A stretch of DNA of 64,000 nucleotides from Sulfurospirillum sp. UBA4058 (GCA_002382085.1 DFZK01000015.1:186001-250000), one strand, 5' to 3'; counted from the stretch's first letter, positions 53,544 through 63,430 are shown. Translations and numbers: made by a program. The notes: a model not told the origin generated them from the letters alone.

Positions 53544-54394
53544 GAGAACTCAAAATTTTAGCCATTGTGATCTTCTTTACCGCCGTGACGTACTGGGGCG
53601 TGGAGCCGTACGCGCATTCGCAAATGCACCCGCATGTCGCGCCTGCTGATTTTCGTTTTAAAGATATGGAGCCTTTACATGTCAACGGCAATGTGGACAA
53701 CGGCAAGGCACTGGTTGAAGCCAATTGCCTCGCGTGCCACGGCATTGAGTCCGTGGGATACGCCGCTCCTATGAGTTCCGAAGATGCGGCTGGTGCGTAC
53801 GGTGTCGTTCCACCCGATCTGAGTCATGCGGGTGTGATTTACGCGAAAAATTACCTTGCGGGCTTTTTAAAAGACCCCGTGAGTGCGACCAAACTTTCGC
53901 ATAAATTTAACGATGCAAAGCCCTATGCGATGCCTAGTTTTGCTTTTTTGAGCGATCAAGAGATTGCCGACGTGGTAGCGTATCTTCAAAACATCGTTGC
54001 AACAAAACCTTCCGATAAAGAGGTGTTTGAAGAAGCATGCGGCAGATGCCATAGCATGAAATACGATGCGTGGAACGCTAAAACGCCGATTGCGTCGATG
54101 AAAAATTATCTGGGAGCCGAAGCACCCGATCTTTCGATGATGATTCGCTCTAAAAAAGCGGAGTATCTAAACACCTTTATCAATGAACCGCTGAAGATGG
54201 TCGAGGGCATTGCGATGCCTCGCGTGGGACTTAGCGAAGCGTCTCAATCGCAAGTGATCGCTTACATCGAAAAGGTAGGAGATCGCAAAAAAGCGGAGCG
54301 TGAGAGCTTAGGTTTAAAGCTCATTGGATTTATGGCTATTTTTACCCTAATAGCGTATCTTTGGAAAGTTTCGATTTGGAAGAGAGCGGCGTAA
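53540..54394 (+). CDS. petC: Dihaem cytochrome c1 subunit of cytochrome bc1
   Basis: A 284-residue protein with two CxxCH sites (CLACH, CGRCH), the dihaem type of Campylobacterota bc1. It has an N-terminal signal/anchor and a C-terminal transmembrane helix (LIGFMAIFTLIAYLWKV). The spacing suggests a tandem of two cytochrome c folds. It ends the operon, with a terminator over its stop. Confidence 0.94.
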   Translation: MRELKILAIVIFFTAVTYWGVEPYAHSQMHPHVAPADFRFKDMEPLHVNGNVDNGKALVEANCLACHGIESVGYAAPMSSEDAAGAYGVVPPDLSHAGVIYAKNYLAGFLKDPVSATKLSHKFNDAKPYAMPSFAFLSDQEIADVVAYLQNIVATKPSDKEVFEEACGRCHSMKYDAWNAKTPIASMKNYLGAEAPDLSMMIRSKKAEYLNTFINEPLKMVEGIAMPRVGLSEASQSQVIAYIEKVGDRKKAERESLGLKLIGFMAIFTLIAYLWKVSIWKRAA

Positions 54395-54408
54395 GCCGCC
54401 TCTTTTTT
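54384..54408 (+). terminator. Terminator of the bc1 operon
   Basis: GAGCGGC and GCCGCCTC pair (one bulge) around GTAA, which includes the petC stop; TTTTTT follows. Confidence 0.65.
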
Positions 54409-54507
54409 GACACATTTTCATTAGCGTTCTTACCGAACGCTATACACGCTTTTAAAGCAAAGCTCCAAAAGCTACGCTAACGCTGGGTTTTCCTCGGCGG
54501 AATGCCC

Positions 54508-54527
54508 AAGCACCTTGGGTGCTTTTA
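54508..54527 (+). terminator. Second hairpin in the petC-porin spacer
   Basis: AAGCACC and GGTGCTT pair around TTG, then TTACTTTT. The 406-base spacer (54395-54800) also holds a T-rich promoter-like element at 54601-54611 and TTTACATGTAAA at 54763; I see no gene there. Confidence 0.45.
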
Positions 54528-54800
54528 CTTTTAGCAAAGTGAATTTTATAAAAAATCTACGATTTTTTTCGTCACTATTCTGCTTATCCTCTTCGATTAT
54601 TTTGCTCTTTTTTTTATTTAAAATTTTTCTTGAAGCTTCAAATTAATTATGAAAACAACGGGCTTATTAAAGAATGAGACAGATGGGTTTATGCGTCTGT
54701 CTGGATGTGTTATCGCACCACTTTCACACATCTTTTTTGGCATAAATTAACGTCATAAACATTTTACATGTAAAGTGTTTTTACTACGAAGGAGAAACAT

Positions 54801-56000
54801 ATGAAATTGGCAAATCTGAGTTTAGCAGCCTTGTGTGTCGCAACGCTTAGCACCTGTGCTTTGGGTGCCGATACGTTGGCAGATGCATTTAAAGAGGGCA
54901 AAGTCAGCGGCGAACTCAAAGCGTTTTACTGGGATCGTGACCGTAACCCTGCCATTTCGGGCGAATCTATTTTCAATACGGGCGTTGTGCTTGGCTATAC
55001 AACAGGCTCATTTAACGGCTTTAGTCTCGGTTTAACAGGGCAAGCCAACAGTGCGCCGTTTGCAAGTTCCAATGCGAAAACACAGTTTGGTTGGGATGAG
55101 TACGGCTCGGGTGCGCAACTCTCTGAAGCCTATTTAGCGTACAGTGCAGGCAAAACCACCGTTCAAGTCGGACGCATGTTTTTAAATACCCCACTTATCG
55201 CTTCTTTAGGAAATCGTATCGTGAAAGAGGCATTTGAGGGTGCAAGCATCGTCAATACCGACCTTCCCAATACCACGTTAACCGCAGCCTACGTGCAAAA
55301 ATTTCAAGCGCAAACCGATGGGGCGGGCAATATCGGTAAATTTACCACCTATAGCAATCCGTATGGCGTTTCTCCGTTGTTAGAAGACGGTGCGTATACT
55401 TTGGTTGCTGTGAATAAATCAATTACGGGCTTAACCTTAACCGCGGCGTATGCGGAAGATCTCAATACCAACGGAGCGATGGCGTATGCCGAAGCGGCGT
55501 ACAGTGCGACGGTTAACGCCTTTACCTATGGGTTAGCGGCGCAATACTACTACAGCGATAAAGACGTTACCGGAAGCAAAAATGCCGATCTTTACGGGTT
55601 GAAAGCAAGCCTTGGATACGGTGCTCTTGGCGGTTATGTCGCGTATAGTAGTGTCAGTAAAGATGCAACCGTGACTCCGGGAATCGGTTGGGGCGCTGAT
55701 CTTGCGTACACGGGAACGATCATACTTTCTAGCAGTTATCCTGCGAACACCGATGCGTATGCGATCGGTCTAAGCTACGCGTTTACTCCGACGACGACGC
55801 TTGCGACAAGCTACACGGTAACCGACGATGACGATCTCTCCTACGGCAAAGCTTCCTATGTTTCGCTCACGGGCAATTATGCCTTTGAAGGTTCCCTTAA
55901 AGGGTTGAATCTTCTTGTGATGTACGACAAAGAAAACCGTGATAAAGCAGGTGCGTTAGACAAACACGAGTTTCGATTTAGCGCAAGCTACAAGTTCTAA
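54801..56000 (+). CDS. Opr-family outer-membrane porin, second copy
   Basis: A 399-residue beta-barrel with a signal peptide (to CALG-ADTL). Its mature N-terminus ADTLADAFKEGKVSGELKAFY and its last strand (HEFRFSASYKF) closely match the porin at 24978, so the two are paralogues with different loops. A diffusion channel is the likely role. A long palindrome after the stop ends transcription. Confidence 0.85.
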   Translation: MKLANLSLAALCVATLSTCALGADTLADAFKEGKVSGELKAFYWDRDRNPAISGESIFNTGVVLGYTTGSFNGFSLGLTGQANSAPFASSNAKTQFGWDEYGSGAQLSEAYLAYSAGKTTVQVGRMFLNTPLIASLGNRIVKEAFEGASIVNTDLPNTTLTAAYVQKFQAQTDGAGNIGKFTTYSNPYGVSPLLEDGAYTLVAVNKSITGLTLTAAYAEDLNTNGAMAYAEAAYSATVNAFTYGLAAQYYYSDKDVTGSKNADLYGLKASLGYGALGGYVAYSSVSKDATVTPGIGWGADLAYTGTIILSSSYPANTDAYAIGLSYAFTPTTTLATSYTVTDDDDLSYGKASYVSLTGNYAFEGSLKGLNLLVMYDKENRDKAGALDKHEFRFSASYKF

Positions 56001-56011
56001 AACCCTTTGAT

Positions 56012-56041
56012 GCTTTGACATGTAAGCTTACGTGTCAAAGC
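56012..56041. terminator. 30-bp near-perfect palindrome, bidirectional terminator
   Basis: GCTTTGACATGTAAG pairs with CTTACGTGTCAAAGC with one G-U and no loop bases. It sits between the convergent porin and EAL genes, and its stem includes the ACATGT core. Confidence 0.65.
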
Positions 56042-56043
56042 GT

Positions 56044-58029
56044 TTAAAACAATTCGGGGCGTCCGAAGTGGTAGCCTTGCGAGTAGTCGACGCCCAAATC
56101 CGTGACGATGCGGTAGATCGCTTCGTTTTCGACGAATTCGGCGACGGTTTCCAAGCGTTGCTTTTGGGCAAATAAGACGATGGTTTCGACGATATTGCGA
56201 TTGACTTCGTTGGTATCGATGTTGCGAATGAGGCTTCCGTCGATTTTTAAAATATCGGGTTCATACGAAAGCATACGCTCAAAATTTGAATATCCCGTTC
56301 CAAAATCGTCGATCGCGATTTTCACGCCTTTGTGTTTGACGTTTTGAATGAAACGTTGAATGTGGGCAATATCGCGAATGTCTTCGCTTTCCAAAAGCTC
56401 GAATACGATGCGGGAAGTCTGCTCGGGATAGCGGTCTAAAAGCTGAAAAATATGACGAATAATCTCTTCGCGTTCGATGTCGTGGAGCGAAAGATTGATC
56501 GAAATGGCGGCGTCGGGAATTTTTAAAAGTGCCGCAAACGAATTGTCGAGGACGATTTTGGTAATTTTAGAGTAATAACGCCCCTTCTTGGCGACTTCCA
56601 AGAAAAAGTAAGGCGTCAGAAGTTGCCCGCCTTCGTTGACGAGGCGCACGAGCGATTCGTATTTGGCGATCTTGCGCGTACGATTATCGACGATCGGTTG
56701 AAAATAGGAGAGAATGTTTCCCGTATCGATGGCGGTTTTAATGGTGTGAATCGTTTCGATATTTTTCAATGCGTTATCGTACTCGATGCCCGATAATCCG
56801 TCGGCATAAACGATGGGTTGTTTGGTTGCGATGGCTTGTTCGATACCGATTTTTGCATCTTCGAAGACTTTAAAAATCCCGTACGTGTAACTGCAAATAA
56901 CGGAAATATCGTATTCGATGGTGTCGATTTTGACGACATGTTCTTTGACGTTGGCTAAAAATTGCTCCAAGACGGCGTGAATCTCTTCTTTATCCGCGCG
57001 GCAACTTCGTCGGTCGATCGCAAACGCGTACAACCCGTTTTCAAGATGATAAATACGCTGAAATCCCCAAGGATTGGGCATTAAATAGAGCAGTGTTTTG
57101 CCGAAAGTCTGTTCGATTTTTTCCACGCTGCCTTTGTCGTAAAATTTCTCCAGCACCGTATAATCTTCGATTTGAATCAAAATGAGTACGGAGAGGGCGT
57201 TGGCGGAGAGGTAGTCGAACAATTGCTTTTTATCGCTCATGATGGCGGTGATGTCGTGACGCAAGGAGATAAACTCCTCAATCTCTCCGTTGGCGTTTAA
57301 AATAGGCTGAACCGTCGTTTTGACGTAATAAGGATCGCCGTTTTTGGCACGGTTTTTAACGACGCCTTGCCATGTTTTTTTCGCTTTGATCGTCGTCCAG
57401 AGGTCTTTAAAGGCACTTTTGGGCATATCGGGATGGCGAATGATATTGTGTTGTTGTCCGAGTAATTCGTCCGGTCGATAGCCCGTTATTTGGCAAAATT
57501 TGTCGTTGACAAACGTGATAAAGCCGTTAGGATCGGTTTTGGAGATAATGGAACTGGCATTGGTAATATCGATATATTGTTTGAGTAACAAAGCGTTTTG
57601 CGTATTTTCGTAGCGCAGGTAAATTTTTTCTAAAAGATGATCTAAGGTTGAGAAGAGTTGTTCTTGCGTAAAAGGTTTAAACAAAAACCCGTCCACGTTG
57701 AGCTCGAGTGCTTGGGGAATGAACGCCGTGTCGCCTCGCGCACACAAAGCGACGACGGTTACGAAAGTGTTTTTTTCGCGAATCCAACGTATCAGATCGA
57801 TACCGCTTGCGTGCGGAAAAGACAACTCCGTAACGATAACGTCGATCTCTAAGCGATGCTCTTCGTAAAGCAAGCGTGCTTGTTCAACGTTTGCCGCCGT
57901 ATAAAGCGTTTCAAATCGGCTGAGAAAAAGACTTTTTGCCGCCGTACGTGCCGTCGCGTCGCTTTCAAGGTACAGAAGCGTCAGCGGTTGATTCGGCGGC
58001 GATTGTCTGATAGTGCTCATTTGGTTCAT
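56044..58029 (-). CDS. Response regulator with PAS, degenerate GGDEF and EAL domains
   Basis: A 661-residue soluble protein: receiver domain (~15-130), PAS (~155-265, with GFITFVNDKFCQITGYRPDEL), a degenerate diguanylate-cyclase-like region (~275-405, no GGDEF) and an EAL domain (~415-661). The EAL signature is YESLVRL; IDDFGTGYSNF and other metal-site acids are present. It likely splits c-di-GMP or senses it under a two-component signal. It overlaps the psd gene by 65 bases in another frame. Confidence 0.87.
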   Translation of the reverse strand: MNQMSTIRQSPPNQPLTLLYLESDATARTAAKSLFLSRFETLYTAANVEQARLLYEEHRLEIDVIVTELSFPHASGIDLIRWIREKNTFVTVVALCARGDTAFIPQALELNVDGFLFKPFTQEQLFSTLDHLLEKIYLRYENTQNALLLKQYIDITNASSIISKTDPNGFITFVNDKFCQITGYRPDELLGQQHNIIRHPDMPKSAFKDLWTTIKAKKTWQGVVKNRAKNGDPYYVKTTVQPILNANGEIEEFISLRHDITAIMSDKKQLFDYLSANALSVLILIQIEDYTVLEKFYDKGSVEKIEQTFGKTLLYLMPNPWGFQRIYHLENGLYAFAIDRRSCRADKEEIHAVLEQFLANVKEHVVKIDTIEYDISVICSYTYGIFKVFEDAKIGIEQAIATKQPIVYADGLSGIEYDNALKNIETIHTIKTAIDTGNILSYFQPIVDNRTRKIAKYESLVRLVNEGGQLLTPYFFLEVAKKGRYYSKITKIVLDNSFAALLKIPDAAISINLSLHDIEREEIIRHIFQLLDRYPEQTSRIVFELLESEDIRDIAHIQRFIQNVKHKGVKIAIDDFGTGYSNFERMLSYEPDILKIDGSLIRNIDTNEVNRNIVETIVLFAQKQRLETVAEFVENEAIYRIVTDLGVDYSQGYHFGRPELF

Positions 58030-58858
58030 GCCTTCGTACCCTTCCTAATGTTTGTCCGAACGTGACGCAATCGACGGCGGAAAAATCCCATTCAAGCGCA
58101 TTCGGTTCAAAGAGCATAACGATCGTCGAACCCATCTCAAATAATCCTATTTCATCGCCTTTTTTAACGTGTAAATCGGTATAATAATAATAACGTTGAA
58201 GTTTAGAAGAGGCATTGGTCTGAATCGACGGATCGAAATGAAAGACCATTTTACCGACGTTTAGTGCCCCCACAAAAACCATGTAAAATACGTGATCGTT
58301 CTTGGTATAGCATTCTAGCACAACTCGTTCATTTTCTATAAATAATTCGTCAACTTTTTGAAGCCACGTAAGGTTGACGGGGTATAATTTCCCCGGAATA
58401 TGCACGGCTTTAGCGATACGCATATCTAAGGGTGCATGGTAACGATGGTAGTCTTTGGGCGAAAGGTAAAAGTTCATAAAAACGCCGTTTTGGAGTTTTT
58501 GTTTCATGCTTTTGGAGACGTAATCGCTCAAAAGTGCACCGATGCGGTACGAAAAGCCTTTGATTTGCAATGCCGTATCGGCTTCAATCGTGCCGCAAGC
58601 ACTGATCTTGGCGTCGCACGGAGAGATCAAGGCGCGTTCGTCGGTATCGAAAGAGCGCGGTGTAACAATTTTACGTGTAAAGAGTGCGTTGAGGCTCTCA
58701 TACGAAGCGGCGTTTTGGAACGCCCTAAGATCGACGTTCATGCATCGAACATAGGTTTTATTGATAAGATACTGAAGAAAAGAAGGGAATTTTTTGGAGG
58801 CAAAGCATCCGAATAGTCTCGATAATACGGAAGTTTTAAAGCTTGGGTATCGTTGCAT
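57965..58858 (-). CDS. psd: Phosphatidylserine decarboxylase
   Basis: A 297-residue proenzyme that makes phosphatidylethanolamine at the inner membrane. Landmarks are SPCDAKISACG, NFYLSPKDYHRYHAP and the self-cleavage triad G243-S244-T245 in FEMGSTIV, which yields the pyruvoyl group. About 45 residues follow the cleavage motif and overlap the downstream EAL gene, an unusually long shared stretch. Confidence 0.92.
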   Translation of the reverse strand: MQRYPSFKTSVLSRLFGCFASKKFPSFLQYLINKTYVRCMNVDLRAFQNAASYESLNALFTRKIVTPRSFDTDERALISPCDAKISACGTIEADTALQIKGFSYRIGALLSDYVSKSMKQKLQNGVFMNFYLSPKDYHRYHAPLDMRIAKAVHIPGKLYPVNLTWLQKVDELFIENERVVLECYTKNDHVFYMVFVGALNVGKMVFHFDPSIQTNASSKLQRYYYYTDLHVKKGDEIGLFEMGSTIVMLFEPNALEWDFSAVDCVTFGQTLGRVRRHEPNEHYQTIAAESTADASVP

Positions 58859-58991
58859 GTTTCTCTTTTGTGTAGTTAATTTTGGCTAGATTATAGCAGA
58901 TGAACGATTTATTTGAAACTAAATTCAAAAATTATGATAGGATTTTACATTTCATTTTTAATAATTTTACAAGAAAAGGACAAGATGCATT

Positions 58992-60845
58992 ATGGAAAAA
59001 GTGACCGGATTTTGGCAAAGATTCGTACAATTCATTACGTTTATTAACCTTCCGATTCGGAAGAAGTTTTTTTTATTTGAGTTCGGTACGTTTTTTTGGT
59101 TTGTTTTTATCGGCACGATTACGGTTTCTTCGCTGAGTTTCATTCATTACCGTTATTCGCAACTGACGCAAAGTACGCTTCCTTATATGAAAGTCGTTTT
59201 ATGTTTGAGTCCGGAACTAACGTCGGTCGAAAACGCTTTAAGTTCGGCCAAAGAGTTTGATACGACCTTGTTTTACCTTAAAGGCGTTTTAGCGCGGGCA
59301 AAAAATACGCTCTCCGAAACGCTCGTCAATAACCAAAAATCGACGATGAGCGGTAACGTGTTTGAGCTTTTTATTCAGTCGCTTTCCAAGGAAGACACGC
59401 AAAGCGTTGAAGCCTTGCAGATGATTTTTAAAGAGATCAGTGCGATGGAAGAGAGCGTTTTAACGGCTCAAAAACGTAAAAATTCTTTAAGTGCCGAAGA
59501 GATCGAACGTACCAAAGAGGTTTTAAACACGCACATTCAAAAAACGCAAGAGTTGACGCAAGCGTTATCCACACGCATTAACGGCTTGTATCAAGACTAC
59601 TCGCAACAGGTCAATAATGCCATTCGTCTGTCGATCAACAGCGTTGCATGGGTTATTTTTGTTGCGATTATTTTGTTGATGCTCTTTACGCGATGGCTGA
59701 GAGAGGCGTTTTCGCGCCCGATCGAGTCGATGATACAGCAAATCCACTCTTTGGGAACGGGCGAAGTGGATCTGAGCAAAAAACTAAAAATCAAATCCAA
59801 AGACGAAATCGGTACGCTCTCACGCGAATTTAACAAACTGGTCGATACCGTCTACGGCGTGACCGTGTTCAAAAAAGTCATCGAAGAGGACAGTTCGCTT
59901 GAAGTCGTCTATACGCGTTTGGGCGAAGTTTTTGAAAAAGAAGCGGGCATCGACGAGTACCGTATTTTTGACGTCAATGCCGCTAAACAAACGATGAATA
60001 TGGTCTATCCTTTAAGCGAAGAGATCGCGTGCAACGAAGAAATTTTGCACAATTGTACCTTGTGCCGCGCCCAAAAAACGGGGCATAAAGTCTCTTCGTT
60101 CGAATACGAAGGCGTGTGCAAGGAGTTTTTACGCGAGGACGGGAAAAAACACGTTTGTATTCCTTTGATCGTCTCGGGGCATGCCGGAGCCGTCGTACAG
60201 TTTGTTTTCAAAGCCTCATCGGCGGAAGAGGTCAACGAGAAAATTTTTAAAGCGGAGAGCTACATCAAGCATTCGCTCTCGGTCATCGAAACCAAACGTT
60301 TGATGAATACGCTTCGCGAATCTTCATTGGTCGACGGCTTAACGGGGCTTTACAATCGCCGTTTCTTGCAAGACCACTCCAATCAGATCATCGCTAGCAC
60401 GCTTAGACGTAAAAAACAGATCAGCCTTTTGATGTGCGACATGGACTACTTCAAGCAAGTCAACGACAAGTACGGTCACGACATCGGAGATAGCGTCCTT
60501 AAAGAGACGTCGCATATCTTGAAAAAATGCGTCAGAGAATCGGACATCGTCATTCGCTTCGGCGGCGAGGAGTTCTTGATCTTGTTGATCGATACGGACG
60601 TCGGATACGGCGTCAACGTCGCGGAAAAAATTCGACAAAGCGTCGAAGAGTTTAGTTTCAAATCGACCGACGGTATTTTGAAAAAAACGATCAGTATGGG
60701 TATTAGCGACTTCCCTCACGACACCGACGGGTTCTGGCAAGCCATCAAATTTGCCGATGTTGCACTGTATAAAGCCAAAGAGAGCGGACGTAACCGTTGT
60801 GTCCAATTTACCACGGAATTGTGGGATCAAAAAGCCAATTTTTAG
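58992..60845 (+). CDS. Membrane diguanylate cyclase
   Basis: A 617-residue protein: helix ~30-52, periplasmic helical sensor region, helix ~217-237, a HAMP-like domain (RPIESMIQQIHSLGTGEVDLS...), a GAF-like cysteine-containing domain (~310-430, with CTLCRAQKTG) and GGDEF with the active-site motif GGEEF (524-528). It makes c-di-GMP. The CxxC-bearing middle domain hints at redox or metal sensing, which is inference. Confidence 0.9.
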   Translation: MEKVTGFWQRFVQFITFINLPIRKKFFLFEFGTFFWFVFIGTITVSSLSFIHYRYSQLTQSTLPYMKVVLCLSPELTSVENALSSAKEFDTTLFYLKGVLARAKNTLSETLVNNQKSTMSGNVFELFIQSLSKEDTQSVEALQMIFKEISAMEESVLTAQKRKNSLSAEEIERTKEVLNTHIQKTQELTQALSTRINGLYQDYSQQVNNAIRLSINSVAWVIFVAIILLMLFTRWLREAFSRPIESMIQQIHSLGTGEVDLSKKLKIKSKDEIGTLSREFNKLVDTVYGVTVFKKVIEEDSSLEVVYTRLGEVFEKEAGIDEYRIFDVNAAKQTMNMVYPLSEEIACNEEILHNCTLCRAQKTGHKVSSFEYEGVCKEFLREDGKKHVCIPLIVSGHAGAVVQFVFKASSAEEVNEKIFKAESYIKHSLSVIETKRLMNTLRESSLVDGLTGLYNRRFLQDHSNQIIASTLRRKKQISLLMCDMDYFKQVNDKYGHDIGDSVLKETSHILKKCVRESDIVIRFGGEEFLILLIDTDVGYGVNVAEKIRQSVEEFSFKSTDGILKKTISMGISDFPHDTDGFWQAIKFADVALYKAKESGRNRCVQFTTELWDQKANF

Positions 60846-60856
60846 AAAAGGTATCT

Positions 60857-62227
60857 ATGTTTAACGCGTACATTCAAGACCCAAAAATGCTCCAAAATTT
60901 AAACGATTTGGGCTATGTTTCCATGACCCCGATTCAAAAAGCGTGCATTCCTTTGGCACTTGAAGGAAAAGACCTTGTTGCCAAAGCCAAAACGGGCAGC
61001 GGCAAGACCGCCGCATTTGGTTTGCCGCTTCTTTTAAGCTTACATGTAAACTCTATGCGCATCCAATCAGTCGTACTTTGCCCGACCCGTGAACTCGCCG
61101 AGCAAGTGAGCGCGGAGTTACGAAGACTTGCTCGTTTTGCGCACAATATCAAGATCGTGACACTGTGTGGTGGGGCTCGTTTTGTGCCACAGTGCATTAA
61201 CCTAGAGCATGGCGCGCACATCGTGGTCGGCACACCGGGGCGCATTTTGCAGCATTTGCAAGAAAAAACGATCAACTTTGAACAGATCAAAACGCTCGTG
61301 CTTGATGAAGCAGACCGAATGCTCGATATGGGTTTTTACGAAGACATCGAGAAGATCATCACCAAGATGCCAAGCAAACGCCAAACATTACTTTTCTCCG
61401 CGACATTTCCCAAAGAGATCGAGCGCATGTGCCATGAAGTGCAACACAACGCGTTACATGTCAGCATCGACGAAGAGGCAACCACCTCTTCCAACATAGC
61501 ACAAGTCTGCTACACCGTCGAAGCCAGCGAAAAAGAAGAGGCACTTAAAGGGGTTTTATTGCAAAGCGATGCCAAGTCGGTCATCATCTTTTGCAAAACC
61601 AAAGTCGGCGTGGCAGAACTTCAGGGCTATCTTGTGGATGAGGGGTTTGATGCGCTCTCCTTGCACGGCGACTTAGAGCAGATCGACCGCGATGAGCACC
61701 TCCTTCTTTTTGCCAACGGCAGTGCTCAAATCCTCGTCGCAACCGACTTAGCTTCACGCGGTCTTGACATCAAAGATGTTGAGATGGTCATCAACTACGA
61801 ACTACCGCAAACGATGGAAATCTACACCCACCGCATCGGACGAACAGGACGCATGGGCAAAGAGGGGTTGGCAGTGAGCTTTGTTACACCACGAGAAGAG
61901 AGCTTTTTTGAAGAGCTCGAAGAAGCCAATTTTACCTTTACATGTAAAAGCATCAGCGATATCAATCCCACCCAATCAAAACCCAAAAAAGCCCAATACA
62001 TCACACTTTGCATCGACGCAGGCAAAAAACAAAAACTGCGCGCCGGCGACATCTTGGGCACACTGACTAAAGACTTAGGACTAGAGGGCAAATGCATCGG
62101 CAAAATCGACATCTTAGAGAAATACTCCTACGTCGCTATAGCAAGGGAATACACCGATAAAGCCTTTGAGGGGCTGTGTGCTACAACGATTAAAAACAGA
62201 CGGTTTAAGATATGGAAGTTGGGGTAA
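60857..62227 (+). CDS. DEAD-box RNA helicase
   Basis: A 456-residue ATP-dependent RNA helicase. It shows the Q motif (MTPIQKACIPLAL), motif I KTGSGKTAAF, motif II DEADRMLD, motif III SAT, HRIGRTGR and a C-terminal DbpA/RbpA-like domain (~385-456). It likely acts in ribosome assembly or mRNA decay. ATG 60857 follows AAAAGG; an in-frame start 20 codons upstream lies in the cyclase gene and is unlikely. Three copies of the ACATGT core (61040, 61454, 61938) lie inside it. Confidence 0.93.
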   Translation: MFNAYIQDPKMLQNLNDLGYVSMTPIQKACIPLALEGKDLVAKAKTGSGKTAAFGLPLLLSLHVNSMRIQSVVLCPTRELAEQVSAELRRLARFAHNIKIVTLCGGARFVPQCINLEHGAHIVVGTPGRILQHLQEKTINFEQIKTLVLDEADRMLDMGFYEDIEKIITKMPSKRQTLLFSATFPKEIERMCHEVQHNALHVSIDEEATTSSNIAQVCYTVEASEKEEALKGVLLQSDAKSVIIFCKTKVGVAELQGYLVDEGFDALSLHGDLEQIDRDEHLLLFANGSAQILVATDLASRGLDIKDVEMVINYELPQTMEIYTHRIGRTGRMGKEGLAVSFVTPREESFFEELEEANFTFTCKSISDINPTQSKPKKAQYITLCIDAGKKQKLRAGDILGTLTKDLGLEGKCIGKIDILEKYSYVAIAREYTDKAFEGLCATTIKNRRFKIWKLG

Positions 62228-62230
62228 AGA

Positions 62231-62824
62231 GTGAAGGTTCTCCTTGCCACCGATATTTTTGGTAAAACCAATGCCGTAGAAACATTCCGTGAGCGTTTGA
62301 ACACGGTGTATGAACGTGTACTTATTCTCGATCCTTACGATGCGAAGCAGATGAGTTTTCAGGGTGAAAATGAAGCGTATGAAGTGTTTATGCAAACGTG
62401 TGGATTTGAAAACTATGCAAAACTGTGTCAAAAAACTCTTGACGTACTGAGAGGCGAAGAGGTTATACTTATTGGTTTTAGCATGGGTGCATCGGCGTTG
62501 TGGAGAGTGCTTGATGGACGAAAAGAGGGCACAATCAAACACTTTTATGGCTTTTATGCTTCGCAGATTCGCCACTTTTTAGATGCAAATCCGTGTGTGC
62601 CGTGTACGCTGATTTTCCCAGACTCTGAGCCACATTTTGATGTTGAAGCGTTGATGTCCAAGCTTGCTACAAAAGAATCGCTCACCTGCATCAAAACAGC
62701 GTATTTGCACGGGTTTATGAATCCGTTGTCTGTCAATTATGATGCCAAAGGCTATGCTGAGTATTGCCGATGGATAGAAGAAAGCATTAATTCCTCACCG
62801 CTTTCAACCAGTTATAAATCGTAG
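62231..62824 (+). CDS. Small alpha/beta-hydrolase-like protein
   Basis: A 197-residue protein with a nucleophile elbow GFSMGA, an early LLATDIFGK strand, an acid candidate in FPDSEPHFD and a late LHGFMNP histidine, together like dienelactone-hydrolase folds. The substrate is unknown. GTG start four bases after the helicase stop suggests co-transcription. Its 3' end overlaps the convergent regulator gene by 38 bases. Confidence 0.72.
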   Translation: MKVLLATDIFGKTNAVETFRERLNTVYERVLILDPYDAKQMSFQGENEAYEVFMQTCGFENYAKLCQKTLDVLRGEEVILIGFSMGASALWRVLDGRKEGTIKHFYGFYASQIRHFLDANPCVPCTLIFPDSEPHFDVEALMSKLATKESLTCIKTAYLHGFMNPLSVNYDAKGYAEYCRWIEESINSSPLSTSYKS

Positions 62825-63398
62825 CCTTCGAGACGTTTAAAACTGAGCAGATATACCCCACGACATTGCGAATAGCGAAGATGCCTTCACTCTCTAAAAA
62901 GATGACCAACTCTTTTTTATCGTCACTCGAAAGTCCTGAAAGGGCAATGTTTTTGGTGCTTAAATACTTTTCTATCGTCTCATCGGTATGTTCTCGCCAG
63001 CTTTGTGAAAAAAGTACCGCAGGTTTTGGCTCAGCATCGTTTACATGTAAAAAGCCTTTTAGCGATTCAAACAACGTCTCTATAGGCTCTGTGTTGTAAT
63101 TGATGCAGATCATCCCAATGGGCTTTTCCTCCACATCTCGCACGATGATGCTGACGGCTTTGAGGCGTTTGCCATCACTGCTGGTTTTATCGTATGGTCC
63201 GACCCAGTTTTCTTTGATGCTGTTTAAATCTTTGAGTTCGCTAATCATCGCGTCACCGACACGGCGTTTGGAAAAAGCGTTGACGATGTGGACGAGTTTT
63301 TTGGCTTCCAAGTCGTGCATGACGACTTCAACGTTGGGGTAAAACAGTTTGGCTATGGCGTCGCACAGGGCGATGTAGGGTTTGAGTTCTTTTTTCAT
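62787..63398 (-). CDS. YheO-like PAS-domain transcriptional regulator
   Basis: A 203-residue regulator with the YheO PAS-like domain (~8-125, including EVVMHDLEAKKLVHIVN and IGMICINYNTEPIE) and a C-terminal HTH ending LNVSKATIYNWLKAVRN. This family senses small molecules, often near amino-acid catabolism genes. It is divergent from the dehydrogenase gene at 63476 and shares a palindrome-bearing promoter region with it. Confidence 0.85.
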   Translation of the reverse strand: MKKELKPYIALCDAIAKLFYPNVEVVMHDLEAKKLVHIVNAFSKRRVGDAMISELKDLNSIKENWVGPYDKTSSDGKRLKAVSIIVRDVEEKPIGMICINYNTEPIETLFESLKGFLHVNDAEPKPAVLFSQSWREHTDETIEKYLSTKNIALSGLSSDDKKELVIFLESEGIFAIRNVVGYICSVLNVSKATIYNWLKAVRN

Positions 63399-63430
63399 AC
63401 GAAATTATATCACGCATTTAAAGATAATTT

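Noticed and set aside
54420..54500. Remnant gene in the petC-porin spacer
   Set aside because: The stretch is CG-rich like nearby coding DNA but gives no frame with recognisable protein sequence.
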